This document shows positions 8,065-16,184 of a stretch of DNA of 50,582 bases, in pieces (the first letter of the stretch is position 1; every line of letters begins with the position of its first letter). The DNA is taken from the NCBI GenBank assembly GCA_028693705.1, contig JAQUUX010000007.1, positions 1 to 50,582 on the forward strand, in the 5' to 3' direction. The notes beneath the pieces are model-generated. The model had not been told where the DNA came from. It made no database searches and saw only the letters and a list, made by a program, of their open reading frames with translations. Made by a program: the position numbers and the translations under genes. The DNA is from Lachnospiraceae bacterium (GTDB taxonomy: Bacteria; Bacillota; Clostridia; Lachnospirales; Lachnospiraceae).

Positions 8065-8445
8065 ATGAAATTACAGACAATACATCATGTGGCTATTATT
8101 GTATCGGATTATAAAAAGGCAAAAGAATTTTATGTAAACAAATTGGAACTTCCCGTGGTTCGTGAAAATTACAGAGCAGAGAAAAATGACTGGAAGCTGG
8201 ATTTACAATTGGGAGACAGTGAACTGGAGATTTTTGGAGAAGAAAATCCGCCGGCGAGAGTATCCAGACCGGAAGCCTGTGGACTCAGACATTTGGCATT
8301 TCATGTGGAAAACATGGAAGAGGCAGTGGCATGGCTCAAGACGAAAGGAATAGAAACGGAGCCCATCAGGGTGGATGATTATACCGGAAAAAAGATGACC
8401 TTTTTCCAGGACCCGGATGGACTCCCGTTAGAATTACATGAATAG
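8065..8445 (+). CDS. VOC family (glyoxalase-like) protein, SMU1112c/YaeR type
   Basis: A 126-residue single-domain vicinal-oxygen-chelate protein. It has the paired beta-alpha-beta-beta-beta units of the family, with plausible metal ligands His in TIHHVAII (residues 7-8), Glu in LEIFGEE, His in LRHLAFHV and Glu in LELHE at the C-terminus. It is closest by pattern to the YaeR/SMU1112c group, whose substrate is not defined. Methylglyoxal detoxification is only a family-level possibility. AGGAGG precedes the ATG at good spacing. Transcription is probably from the promoter at 7996-8024, divergent from plsC. It is monocistronic: the next gene is convergent, 44 bases downstream. Confidence 0.85.
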   Translation: MKLQTIHHVAIIVSDYKKAKEFYVNKLELPVVRENYRAEKNDWKLDLQLGDSELEIFGEENPPARVSRPEACGLRHLAFHVENMEEAVAWLKTKGIETEPIRVDDYTGKKMTFFQDPDGLPLELHE

Positions 8446-8489
8446 ATTTTGATGTGATTTTTTATCTATGTATGCTATGTAATGGTTTC

Positions 8490-9428
8490 TTATTTTTCAA
8501 CCCAGCGGTTGTACAGGTTTGCAAGTACAGCACCGGAAATATTATGCCATACTGAGAAGATAGCACCCGGAACAGTTGCCATAGCCAGATCAGGGAAAGC
8601 AGTGCCGGCAAGAGATGTAGCCAGACCGGAATTCTGCATACCGATTTCTACAGATAATGCTTTTGTCTTGGCGATGTTTAAGTGTAATACTTTTCCTAAA
8701 CCAAAACCGCAGGCATAACCTAACAGGTTGTGCAGGATGACAACAACAAATACAACAGCACCGGTTGTCATGATTTTTTCAGAATTGTGAGATACAACCG
8801 CTGCAACGATCAAGCAGATAGCAACAACAGATACGGTTGGAAGAACCTTTACCAGTTTCTGTGTTACGCTGCCAAATAATTTGTTGATGATGAAACCTAA
8901 TGCGATTGGTACGATAACTACTTTGATAATGGAAACGAACATGTTGACAGGATCAACAGTAACGGTAGTTCTCAGTAACAGATAAGTAATAGCCGGTGTG
9001 AGGATCGGTGCCAGAACAGTATTGACACTGGTCATACCAACGGATAAAGCTACATCACCTTTTGACAGGTATGTAATAACGTTACTGGAAGTACCACCGG
9101 GACAGGTACCTACTAATACAACACCTGCAAGCAGTGCAGCGTCCAGACCAAATCCCTTACCAAGCAGGAATGCTAACAATGGCATAATGGTAAACTGTGC
9201 CAGACAGCCCACGATAATATCTTTTGGACGGGTGAATACCAGCTTGAAATCATCCAGCTTTAAGGTAAGCCCCATACCGAACATAACGATCATCAATAAA
9301 TAGTTAACCCAGCTGGTCTGAATCCACAGACAGGTGGCCGGTGTGAACAGCGCCAATGCTGCAACAACCAATACGATTACCGCCATAAATTTTCCAAAGA
9401 AATCACTGATTTTTTCTAATACTTTCAT
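8490..9428 (-). CDS. Bile acid:sodium symporter (BASS) family transporter
   Basis: A 312-residue polytopic protein with about nine to ten hydrophobic segments and the BASS signatures MFGMGLTLKLDDF, VLVGTCPGGTSSNVITYLSKGDVALSVGM and VEIGMQNSGLA. In BASS proteins the two crossover motifs bind Na+. Bacterial relatives move bile acids, pantoate or keto acids, so the name does not establish the substrate. The most informative context is a T-box leader directly upstream (9483-9783), which ties expression to uncharged tRNA and so to amino-acid shortage. The likely specifier is ATC (Ile). I infer uptake of an amino-acid-related acid, perhaps a branched-chain precursor. AGGAGAAAAGAA precedes the start. 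The gene is intact and monocistronic. Confidence 0.88.
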   Translation of the reverse strand: MKVLEKISDFFGKFMAVIVLVVAALALFTPATCLWIQTSWVNYLLMIVMFGMGLTLKLDDFKLVFTRPKDIIVGCLAQFTIMPLLAFLLGKGFGLDAALLAGVVLVGTCPGGTSSNVITYLSKGDVALSVGMTSVNTVLAPILTPAITYLLLRTTVTVDPVNMFVSIIKVVIVPIALGFIINKLFGSVTQKLVKVLPTVSVVAICLIVAAVVSHNSEKIMTTGAVVFVVVILHNLLGYACGFGLGKVLHLNIAKTKALSVEIGMQNSGLATSLAGTAFPDLAMATVPGAIFSVWHNISGAVLANLYNRWVEK

Positions 9429-9482
9429 TTCTTTTCTCCTTTACCCTCGTTAGTGATATTTTTCAGACACAGACATTCAGGC

Positions 9483-9783
9483 AATAAAAAACCTTTGCCT
9501 CCATAGATAAACTTTTAAAAGCTCATCTAAGAGACAAAGGTTAAAATTCCTCTGCGGTACCACTCTTCTTGCTGACATAGTCGGCCACTCAGTCACATAT
9601 CTGTCAATATGGAATACTGTAACGGGTATTAACCGTTCACGCTTACTGGATAGAAAACTATCGTTTAGTCTGAAAGCTCAGAGGGGATTTTCATAAACGG
9701 TAAAGACTGTCTCACACCAACCGACAGCTCTCTGCAACAGTTACACATTTCTTACTTTTCCTCGTCAACGCTGTGTCTTATTG
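9483..9783 (-). ncRNA. T-box riboswitch leader of the BASS transporter gene
   Basis: On the minus strand the region has the standard T-box parts in order. These are a Stem I base (GACGAGGAAAAGTA), the GGTGTGAGAC-type distal segment, a CGGTTAATACCCGTTA-like element, and the T-box AGAGTGGTACCGCAG (core at 9554-9563). A long terminator stem with a run of six T (9486-9540) follows. The specifier loop reads ATGAAAATCCCCTC. Pairing GAGG with CCTC leaves one linker base and ATC (9686-9688) as specifier codon, meaning isoleucine. AAT or TCC are alternatives if the register shifts. The T-box class is certain from the sequence; the amino acid is inferred. It fills most of the 9429-9967 gap. Confidence 0.9.
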
Positions 9784-9789
9784 AATAAT

Positions 9790-9818
9790 ACATTACTGCG
9801 TTAAAGTTGTATTGTCAA
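9790..9818 (-). promoter_or_regulatory. Promoter of the T-box/BASS transcript
   Basis: On the minus strand, TTGACA (9813-9818), a 17-bp spacer and TAATGT (9790-9795) place the transcript start near 9783, just before T-box Stem I. The remaining stretch to 9967 is A-rich, with only a weak TATAAC for the plus-strand gene that follows. Confidence 0.7.
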
Positions 9819-9967
9819 GAAGTAAAAATAAATTTTTTAGTGAAATAATAAAGAAGAAAAAAAAGAAAATATAAACATCAAAAAAAAGAATGTGAAATGA
9901 AAAAACTTAATAAGATAGAAATAAGAAAATTATTTTAATGTGGTATAACTGAAAAGGGGAACTGATA

Positions 9968-10435
9968 ATGAGAAATAGAATAAAAAAATTAATAAAACGA
10001 TACGAATTAGTTTTCCCCATACTTTTGACAGCGATCCTGTTGTTATCCGGCTGTACACCGGGAAATCTGGCTAACCTATTAGGTGGAAAACAGGACACCA
10101 AACTTCAGGATCTGGAATATACCGTAGTGGCAGAAAGTGCCCAGCCGGAGGAATTGGCTGCACGTCTCGAAGAACAAAAAGAGAAACAAAAAGCCGAAGG
10201 TTTCAAGCTGACCTTCCAGGATGGAAATTATCTTTATATATGTATCGGTTACGGAGAAAAGGAAAGCGGAGGCTACAGTATCGCCGTAGATGAACTGTAT
10301 CTGACAGAGAATGCCATCCATGTGAAGACGATACTGTTAGGACCTGATCCGGGAACGGAAAAAGGGCAGGTTTCATCCTATCCTTACATCGTTTTGAAAA
10401 TGGAAAACAGGGAAGAACCTGTGGTATTTGAATGA
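9968..10435 (+). CDS. PrcB-like domain lipoprotein
   Basis: A 155-residue predicted lipoprotein. The lysine/arginine-rich N-terminus and hydrophobic segment end in the lipobox LLSGC (Cys at about residue 29). A short charged helix (EELAARLEEQKEKQKAEG) follows. The C-terminal domain resembles PrcB_C, with the pattern GGYSIAVDELYLTENAIHV and SYPYIVLKME. In oral spirochaetes PrcB is the lipoprotein partner of a surface protease complex, but no protease gene is adjacent here, so the role is unknown. GGGGAAC precedes the ATG. pyrC starts 48 bases downstream, and linkage to pyrimidine synthesis is probably positional only. Confidence 0.75.
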   Translation: MRNRIKKLIKRYELVFPILLTAILLLSGCTPGNLANLLGGKQDTKLQDLEYTVVAESAQPEELAARLEEQKEKQKAEGFKLTFQDGNYLYICIGYGEKESGGYSIAVDELYLTENAIHVKTILLGPDPGTEKGQVSSYPYIVLKMENREEPVVFE

Positions 10436-10483
10436 CAAATATGCTATCATAAACCCAAAATGTGAGGGAATGGGAGGCAGTTT

Positions 10484-11758
10484 ATGCTATTCATAAAAAA
10501 CGGGTATCTGATCGATCCGGCAAGTCAGACGGAAGGCATCTGTAACCTGATCATCGATGGAACCAAAATCCTGAAAATGGGAGAAAAAGTGGAGCCTGCG
10601 CAGAGTGATGAACTGGAGGTTTTGGATGCAACAGGCTGTATTGTAGCGCCGGGACTGGTGGATGTGCATACTCATTTCAGAGATCCGGGGATTACTTATA
10701 AAGAAGATATTTTTACAGGGGCAGCTGCCGGCGCAAAAGGTGGCTATACCACACTGGTTGGCATGGCAAATACCATACCGGCAGTTTCTGACCCTGAGAC
10801 GATTTCTTATATTATAGAAAAAGGAAAGAAAACGGGCATTCATGTAGTGACCTGTTCCACTGTGACGAAGGAGATGCAGGGCAAAGAGCTGTGTGATCTG
10901 GAAGGATTAAAGGCGGCGGGAGCAGTGGGATTTACCGATGACGGTAAGCCTATTCTGGATACAGAAATGGTAAGAACCGCTATGAAAGAAGCAGCCAGAC
11001 TGGACTGTCCTATCAGTTTCCATGAAGAAGACCCGCAGTATATCCAGAATAATGGAATCAATGCCGGTACGGTGGCAAAGAAACTGGGTCTTGGCGGTTC
11101 TGACAGACAGGCAGAGATTTCCATGGTGAAGAGAGATCTGGAAATTGCACTGGAAACAGGTGCGTCCATTGATATTCAGCATATCAGCAGTAAAGAGGCA
11201 GTAGAACTGGTACGTCAGGCAAAGAAAAGGGGAAATAGTATTCACAGTGAAGCCACACCCCATCATTTTACTCTGACAGAGGAAGCAGTGCTGCAGCATG
11301 GCACTTTGGCAAAGATGAATCCTCCTCTTCGAGAAGAAGCGGACAGGCAGGCAATTTTAGTTGGTTTGCAGGATGGCACGATAGATCTGATTGCAACGGA
11401 TCATGCGCCGCACAGCAAGGCAGAAAAGGACAAGTCTTTTGCAGAGGCTCCCAGCGGTATCACGGGACTGGAAACGGCTTTGTCATTGGGCATTACCAAA
11501 CTGGTGCGGGAAAACGTTCTTACCATGATGCAATTATTGGAGAAGCTTACCTGTAACCCGGCAGCACTGTATCATCTGGATGCCGGTTATGTAAAAGAGG
11601 GAGGACCTGCGGATCTGGTGATCTTTGCACCGGAGGAAACCTGGACCGTAAATGAATTTTTATCTAAATCAACCAATACGCCATTCAAAGGTGAGACCTT
11701 ATATGGTGTGGTACACCAGGTCATCTGTGACGGCAAAATCGTATACCGTTATCGCTAA
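10484..11758 (+). CDS. pyrC: Dihydroorotase
   Basis: A 424-residue class I dihydroorotase, which interconverts carbamoyl-aspartate and dihydroorotate in UMP synthesis. The first metal motif is DVHTHFRDPG, with His at about residues 62 and 64. The family signatures GMANTIPAVSD, FHEEDP, HSEATPHHF and ATDHAPHS supply the remaining zinc ligands and catalytic Asp. The length is normal for this class. GGGAGG precedes ATG at 10484. The 48-base upstream gap is too short to hold a PyrR-type attenuator, so control is not evident. pyrK and pyrD follow on the same strand. The 3' end, including the stop codon, is duplicated in tandem just downstream. Confidence 0.96.
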   Translation: MLFIKNGYLIDPASQTEGICNLIIDGTKILKMGEKVEPAQSDELEVLDATGCIVAPGLVDVHTHFRDPGITYKEDIFTGAAAGAKGGYTTLVGMANTIPAVSDPETISYIIEKGKKTGIHVVTCSTVTKEMQGKELCDLEGLKAAGAVGFTDDGKPILDTEMVRTAMKEAARLDCPISFHEEDPQYIQNNGINAGTVAKKLGLGGSDRQAEISMVKRDLEIALETGASIDIQHISSKEAVELVRQAKKRGNSIHSEATPHHFTLTEEAVLQHGTLAKMNPPLREEADRQAILVGLQDGTIDLIATDHAPHSKAEKDKSFAEAPSGITGLETALSLGITKLVRENVLTMMQLLEKLTCNPAALYHLDAGYVKEGGPADLVIFAPEETWTVNEFLSKSTNTPFKGETLYGVVHQVICDGKIVYRYR

Positions 11759-11782
11759 AAACGTATATCGTTATCGCTAAAA
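11740..11782 (+). repeat. Tandem duplication of the pyrC 3' end
   Basis: The 21 bases CGTATACCGTTATCGCTAAAA at 11740-11760 recur at 11762-11782 with one mismatch, separated by one A. The copy duplicates the last codons and stop of pyrC and has no coding role. Confidence 0.85.
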
Positions 11783-11841
11783 TGGCTTCATGAAATGGAT
11801 CAGAAAAGCGGATATGTAATATAGAGAAAGGACAATTACAA

Positions 11842-12612
11842 ATGGCAAAGAAGAAATGTAGAGCAACAGTGCTTGGACAGCAGAAGCTGGCAGAAGGTAT
11901 TTACGATCTGCAGCTGGAAACAGATATGGTAAAGGAGGCAAAGCCGGGACAGTTCGTGATGGTATTCCCGGAAAACGCCGCTAATCTGTTACCCAGACCT
12001 ATCAGTATCTGTGAGATCATAAAAGAAAAGAACATCCTGCGACTGGTATATCGTGTGGCAGGAAAAGGAACCGGAGAGTTCAGTACCCTGCAGACAGGAG
12101 ACAGTGTTGCCATTATGGGACCCTTGGGAAACGGTTATGATCTGACCAAGGCAGAAGGCAAAAAAGTCATGCTCATGGGTGGCGGTATCGGGATCCCCCC
12201 TATGCTGGAGCTGGCAAAAGAACTGGGAGGTTCCGGTATTTTATTAGGGTACAGAGATGCCAATCTTTTCCTGAAAGAAGATATGGAACAGTATGGTGAT
12301 GTGTATGTCGCTACGGAAGATGGCAGTGCTGGTACAAAGGGAAATGTATGTACCATTATTGAAGAGAAAAAATTACAGCCGGATATGATCATGGCGTGTG
12401 GTCCTATGCCGATGTTAAGAGCTATCAAACATTATGCGGAAACCACAGGTATTCCTGCTTTTATTTCTCTGGAAGAGAGAATGGCATGTGGTGTAGGCGC
12501 CTGTCTTGGCTGTGTATGTAAGACTACTAAGAAGGATGCTCATTCCCATGTGAATAACGCAAGGGTTTGCACCGATGGTCCTGTTTTTGAAGCAGCAGAT
12601 GTAGAAATCTAA
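11842..12612 (+). CDS. pyrK: Dihydroorotate dehydrogenase B, electron transfer subunit
   Basis: A 256-residue FAD/[2Fe-2S] protein that passes electrons from PyrD to NAD+. The N-terminal ferredoxin-reductase-like barrel contains the FAD motif LLPRPISI and GPLGNGYDL. The NAD-binding half has LMGGGIGIPPML. The C-terminal iron-sulfur cluster uses the cysteines in MACGVGACLGCVC, plus a further Cys in ARVCTDGPVF. These features define PyrK as opposed to a general oxidoreductase. GAGAAAGGAC precedes the ATG. It lies between pyrC and pyrD, 17 bases from the latter, as in other Firmicutes operons, and the pair would form the heterotetrameric class 1B enzyme. Confidence 0.95.
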   Translation: MAKKKCRATVLGQQKLAEGIYDLQLETDMVKEAKPGQFVMVFPENAANLLPRPISICEIIKEKNILRLVYRVAGKGTGEFSTLQTGDSVAIMGPLGNGYDLTKAEGKKVMLMGGGIGIPPMLELAKELGGSGILLGYRDANLFLKEDMEQYGDVYVATEDGSAGTKGNVCTIIEEKKLQPDMIMACGPMPMLRAIKHYAETTGIPAFISLEERMACGVGACLGCVCKTTKKDAHSHVNNARVCTDGPVFEAADVEI

Positions 12613-12629
12613 GGGAATGGAGAAAGCAT

Positions 12630-13532
12630 ATGAATACAAAAGTGACAATTGCAGGAGTTGAATTTAAGAATCCGGTAATGACAGCCTCCGGTACCTTTGG
12701 TTCCGGTATGGAATATTCTGAATTTGTAGATTTGAATAAATTAGGAGCAGTGGTAACCAAAGGTGTTGCCAACGTGCCATGGGCAGGAAACCCTACACCC
12801 CGTGTGGCAGAAACTTACGGTGGTATGTTAAATGCTATCGGCTTACAGAATCCGGGAATTGATGTTTTCATTGAGAGAGATCTGGCATTTTTGAAAGATT
12901 ATGACACTAATGTCATAGTGAATGTATGTGGAAAAACAGTAGAGGACTATCTGGAGGTTGTGGATAAGCTGGCAGATACAGATGTTTCCATGTTAGAGAT
13001 CAATGTATCCTGTCCCAATGTAAAAGAGGGTGCTATTGCTTTTGGACAAAAGGCAGATGCTCTGTACAACATTACCAGTGAGATCAAAAAACATGCAAAA
13101 CAACCTGTTATCATGAAGCTTAGCCCGAATGTAACAGATATTACAGAGATGGCAAAGGCAGCAGAAGCGGCCGGTGCAGATGCTTTATCCATGATCAATA
13201 CCATTACCGGTATGAAGATCGATATCCATAAGAGAAAATTTGTACTGGCAAATAAAACCGGCGGTATGTCCGGTCCGGCGATTAAACCGGTTGCAGTTCG
13301 TATGGTTTACCAGACCGCACAGGCTGTCAAGATTCCCATTATTGGCATGGGCGGCATTTCCAATGCAGAGGATGCTATCGAATTTCTCATGGCAGGAGCC
13401 AGCGGTATTGCGGTAGGAGCCATGAATTTCATCAATCCTTATGCAACGGAAGAAATCGTGGCGGGTATTGAAGCTTATATGAAACAGTATCGGGTTGAAA
13501 ATATTACTGATTTAATCGGCTGTGTCCGTTAA
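12630..13532 (+). CDS. pyrD: Dihydroorotate dehydrogenase B, catalytic subunit
   Basis: A 300-residue FMN-dependent class 1B dihydroorotate dehydrogenase. Visible signatures are FKNPVMTASGTFGSG at the N-terminus, GAVVTKGV, LQNPG, and the catalytic cysteine in EINVSCPNVKEG. The FMN-phosphate loops are in IIGMGGISNAEDA and ASGIAVGAMNF. Class 1B uses Cys as catalytic base and needs PyrK, which is encoded immediately upstream. The length matches the family. GGGAATGGAG precedes the ATG. It is the last gene of the pyr cluster, and a strong terminator follows. pyrE, pyrF and pyrB are not in this window. Confidence 0.96.
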   Translation: MNTKVTIAGVEFKNPVMTASGTFGSGMEYSEFVDLNKLGAVVTKGVANVPWAGNPTPRVAETYGGMLNAIGLQNPGIDVFIERDLAFLKDYDTNVIVNVCGKTVEDYLEVVDKLADTDVSMLEINVSCPNVKEGAIAFGQKADALYNITSEIKKHAKQPVIMKLSPNVTDITEMAKAAEAAGADALSMINTITGMKIDIHKRKFVLANKTGGMSGPAIKPVAVRMVYQTAQAVKIPIIGMGGISNAEDAIEFLMAGASGIAVGAMNFINPYATEEIVAGIEAYMKQYRVENITDLIGCVR

Positions 13533-13551
13533 AAATTCCAGATAAGGGTAT

Positions 13552-13602
13552 AAATCCCCCTCAGGCGTAATAAACTTTAGTAGATTACGTCTGGGGGTAT
13601 TT
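13552..13602 (+). terminator. Terminator after pyrD that contains the ribosome site of the next gene
   Basis: CCCCCTCAGGCGTAAT (about 13555-13570) pairs with ATTACGTCTGGGGG (about 13583-13597) to give some 15 bp, followed by TATTTTT. The GGGGG of the 3' arm is also the only ribosome site for the sipL-like ATG at 13605, seven bases downstream. Read-through transcripts would therefore hide that site. Confidence 0.8.
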
Positions 13603-13604
13603 TT

Positions 13605-15150
13605 ATGGATTTTAAGAAGAAAAATATACATATGGATAGAACAAGGGCGGCAGCAATGAATCAGATCACCTTGGAGGAGGACCGTAACATTCCGGATCAA
13701 AAACCGGATGCTGCCGGTATCGTATATCAGATTGGAAATGTTGTAATTGAAGAAACAAGACCGGGAGAAGATCATGCCACTGTAAGAGGAGCACTGGAAT
13801 ATCGTGTGCTCTACCGGACAGACTTAGAGAGAATCCTTAAGCAGTATGGAGGGGAGTATTCACTTTGAGGAACAGGTATACATGGAAGGGGTTCATCCGG
13901 GAGATACTATTAAGACAGACTGGGATCTGGAGGATCTGCAAATCGGATTGATTAACAGTCGCAAATTCAGTATCCAGGCATGTATTATGTTAAAACTGCA
14001 GGTGGAAGTGCTCTATGATGTAGAGACTATTCTGGACGTCCTGGGTGAGGAGTCAATCGAGACGCATAAGAGTAGTCTGGATATTGCTGAAATAGCTATT
14101 TATAAAAAAGATATTTTCAGACTTCGGGAAGAAACGGAACTGCCTAAGAAACTTCCCAATATGGATGAAGTTCTGTGGCAGCAGGTGCAACTACTGGATT
14201 TGGATTGCAAGCCCATTGAAGAAAAGATTGCCATACAGGGAGAATTGCAGATTTTTCTGCTGTATCTGAGTGCAGGAGAAGTTCCCTCTTATGAAACATT
14301 TGAGACAACACTTCCTTTTAATGGCATATTAGAATGCCAGGGATGTAGCGAAAAGTTGGTTCCCTGTATCACAGTTACAACAAGTCATAAAGAAATAGAG
14401 ATCAGGCCTGATGCTGACGGGGAAGAAAGAGTAATTTCTGTGGAGATGGTGCTGGAACTTGATATGAAACTTTATAGAGAGGAAAAGCTGTCGTATTTAT
14501 CGGACGTTTATGGTGTGACACAGACTGTCACTGCCCGGACAGAGCCTGTGATTTTTGAAAAGCTGGTTTATACCGGAACGGAGAAATGCAAAGTAACAGA
14601 TCGAATTCGAATCGAAAATGGAGAGCCGAAGATACAGGAAATTCTTCATGCAGATGGAAACATCCACATTACGGAGAACAGACAGACTGAAAATGGTCTG
14701 GAATGGGCAGGCAATCTGGATGTGCATATTTTCTATCAAAGTAATACAAAGGAAGGCTATGCCGGTATGCATGGGGTGATCCCTTTTCAGATGGCGGTAG
14801 AAATCCCGGGAGATACGATAGAAGTGACCTGTCAGATGAATTGTATATTACAGCAACTGAGTGTTTCCATGCTGGATCAGGAAGAAGTGGAAGTAAAGGC
14901 AGTGCTGGGATTTCAGGAGATTGCTTTTGGAAAACAGACCCGGAATCGAATTGCGGACATAGCTATTACAGAACTGGATTATAAAACCATGAGTGAACTA
15001 CCCGGAATCGTGGTGTATATGGTGCAGGATGGAGACTCGCTCTGGGATATAGGGAAACGTTATTATGTCCCTGTCACGGCTATTATGGAAATGAATGATA
15101 TGGGAAACGAACAGATTAAGAAGGGCGACAAGATCTTAATAGTAAAATAA
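13605..15150 (+). pseudogene. SipL-like DUF3794/LysM spore coat protein gene with frameshift
   Basis: Two overlapping frames encode successive parts of a SipL-like protein, the SpoIVA-interacting spore morphogenetic family. The first (13605-13868) gives the N-terminal DUF3794 start with ITLEEDRNIPDQKPDA and VRGALEYRVLYRTD. The second (from 13846 to 15150) continues with SIHFEEQVYMEG, two further DUF3794-like modules and a C-terminal LysM (MVQDGDSLWDIGKRYYVPV). Joined, they give about 515 residues, a normal full-length protein. The break is a +1 shift near 13838-13850 in CAGTATGGAGGGGAGT. Removing one base restores an uninterrupted fit. A real mutation, an assembly error at the G-run, and recoding are all possible. 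The ATG at 13846 could also re-initiate. Confidence 0.8.
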
Positions 15151-15203
15151 AGGAAAAACCGGAGGAAACGGAAGTAAAAGGCTGGAAAACAGAGCGATAG
15201 AAA

Positions 15204-15253
15204 TTGACATTCCATAAGGATACCGATTATAATATCCATAACATTGTATACAA
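15204..15253 (+). promoter_or_regulatory. Promoter of ispE-gntR with TTGTATACAA operator candidate
   Basis: TTGACA (15204-15209), an 18-bp spacer and TATAAT (15228-15233) form a near-consensus promoter with a start near 15240. The perfect palindrome TTGTATACAA follows at 15244-15253. It fits the loose GT...AC operator pattern of FadR/FCD-type GntR regulators, and one is encoded as the second gene of this operon. Autorepression is inferred. Confidence 0.6.
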
Positions 15254-15285
15254 AGTACAAAGAATATAATATGGGGTTATGGAAA

Positions 15286-16182
15286 ATGGGAAAATTACAA
15301 AGAAAAGCATATGCCAAAGTAAATCTGGGATTGGATGTTATCCGTCGCAGGGAAGATGGTTATCATGAAGTAAAAATGATCATGCAGACAGTAGATCTGT
15401 ATGATGTACTTACTTTTGAAAAAACAAATAAACCCGGGATTCGTATTCAGATGGCGGATGGAGATGAAAAGGGAATTTTCTTACCATTAAATGAGCATAA
15501 TCTGATCTATAAAGCGGCAAAAATGCTGTTTGATCAATATAATATACAAGAAGGTCTGGAAGTTACTTTGGAAAAGAATATTCCTATTGCAGCCGGAATG
15601 GCTGGTGGCAGCACTGATGCAGCCGCTGCTTTTCTGGGTGTCAGGGATTTGTTTGATCTGAAGATTTCCATGGAAGAGCTAAAAGCCATGGCAGTAAAGG
15701 TGGGAGCTGACGTACCCTATTGCCTGGAGGGTGGAACACAGCTTTCAGAGGGAATCGGAGAAAAACTTACCATATTGCCACCGGCTCCGGATTGCTACCT
15801 GGTAATTGCGAAACCGGGCATCAGTGTTTCTACAAAATATGTATATCAGAATCTGCATTGTGATACATTAAAAAAGCACCCGGATATTGATGGCATGGTA
15901 AAAGCCATTACGGACAACAGTTTGAAGGGGGTGACGGATCGAATGGAAAATGTACTGGAAACAGTTACCATTCCAAAGAATCCTGTGATCCGCCAGATCA
16001 AGCAGCTATTATTGGAAGAAGGCGCTGAAAATGCACTGATGAGCGGAAGTGGTCCTACTACCTTTGGTATTTTTAAAGAGAGAGAAACCGCGGAGACAGC
16101 CTTTGAAGCAGTTCGTAAAGCGGGATTGGCAAAGCAGCTGTTTGTAACGACACTGCACCACGGTATGATAGAAAGAGGCTAA
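15286..16182 (+). CDS. ispE: 4-diphosphocytidyl-2-C-methyl-D-erythritol kinase
   Basis: A GHMP-family kinase of 298 residues that phosphorylates CDP-methylerythritol in the MEP isoprenoid pathway. Its N-terminus LQRKAYAKVNLGLDVIRRRE is typical of IspE. The ATP loop is IPIAAGMAGGSTDAAA, and the C-terminal GHMP motif is ALMSGSGPTTFGIF. I chose ATG at 15286 because the protein match begins there. An ATG at 15271 is possible, but a TTG at 15244 would sit about four bases from the predicted transcript start. The gntR-type gene begins two bases after the stop codon. This ispE-gntR pairing is familiar from Lachnospiraceae, though a mechanistic link between them is not known to me. Confidence 0.93.
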   Translation: MGKLQRKAYAKVNLGLDVIRRREDGYHEVKMIMQTVDLYDVLTFEKTNKPGIRIQMADGDEKGIFLPLNEHNLIYKAAKMLFDQYNIQEGLEVTLEKNIPIAAGMAGGSTDAAAAFLGVRDLFDLKISMEELKAMAVKVGADVPYCLEGGTQLSEGIGEKLTILPPAPDCYLVIAKPGISVSTKYVYQNLHCDTLKKHPDIDGMVKAITDNSLKGVTDRMENVLETVTIPKNPVIRQIKQLLLEEGAENALMSGSGPTTFGIFKERETAETAFEAVRKAGLAKQLFVTTLHHGMIERG

Positions 16183-16184
16183 CG

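Noticed and set aside
10436-10483. PyrR attenuator before pyrC
   Set aside because: Only 48 bases are available and no anti-antiterminator or terminator pair can be drawn.
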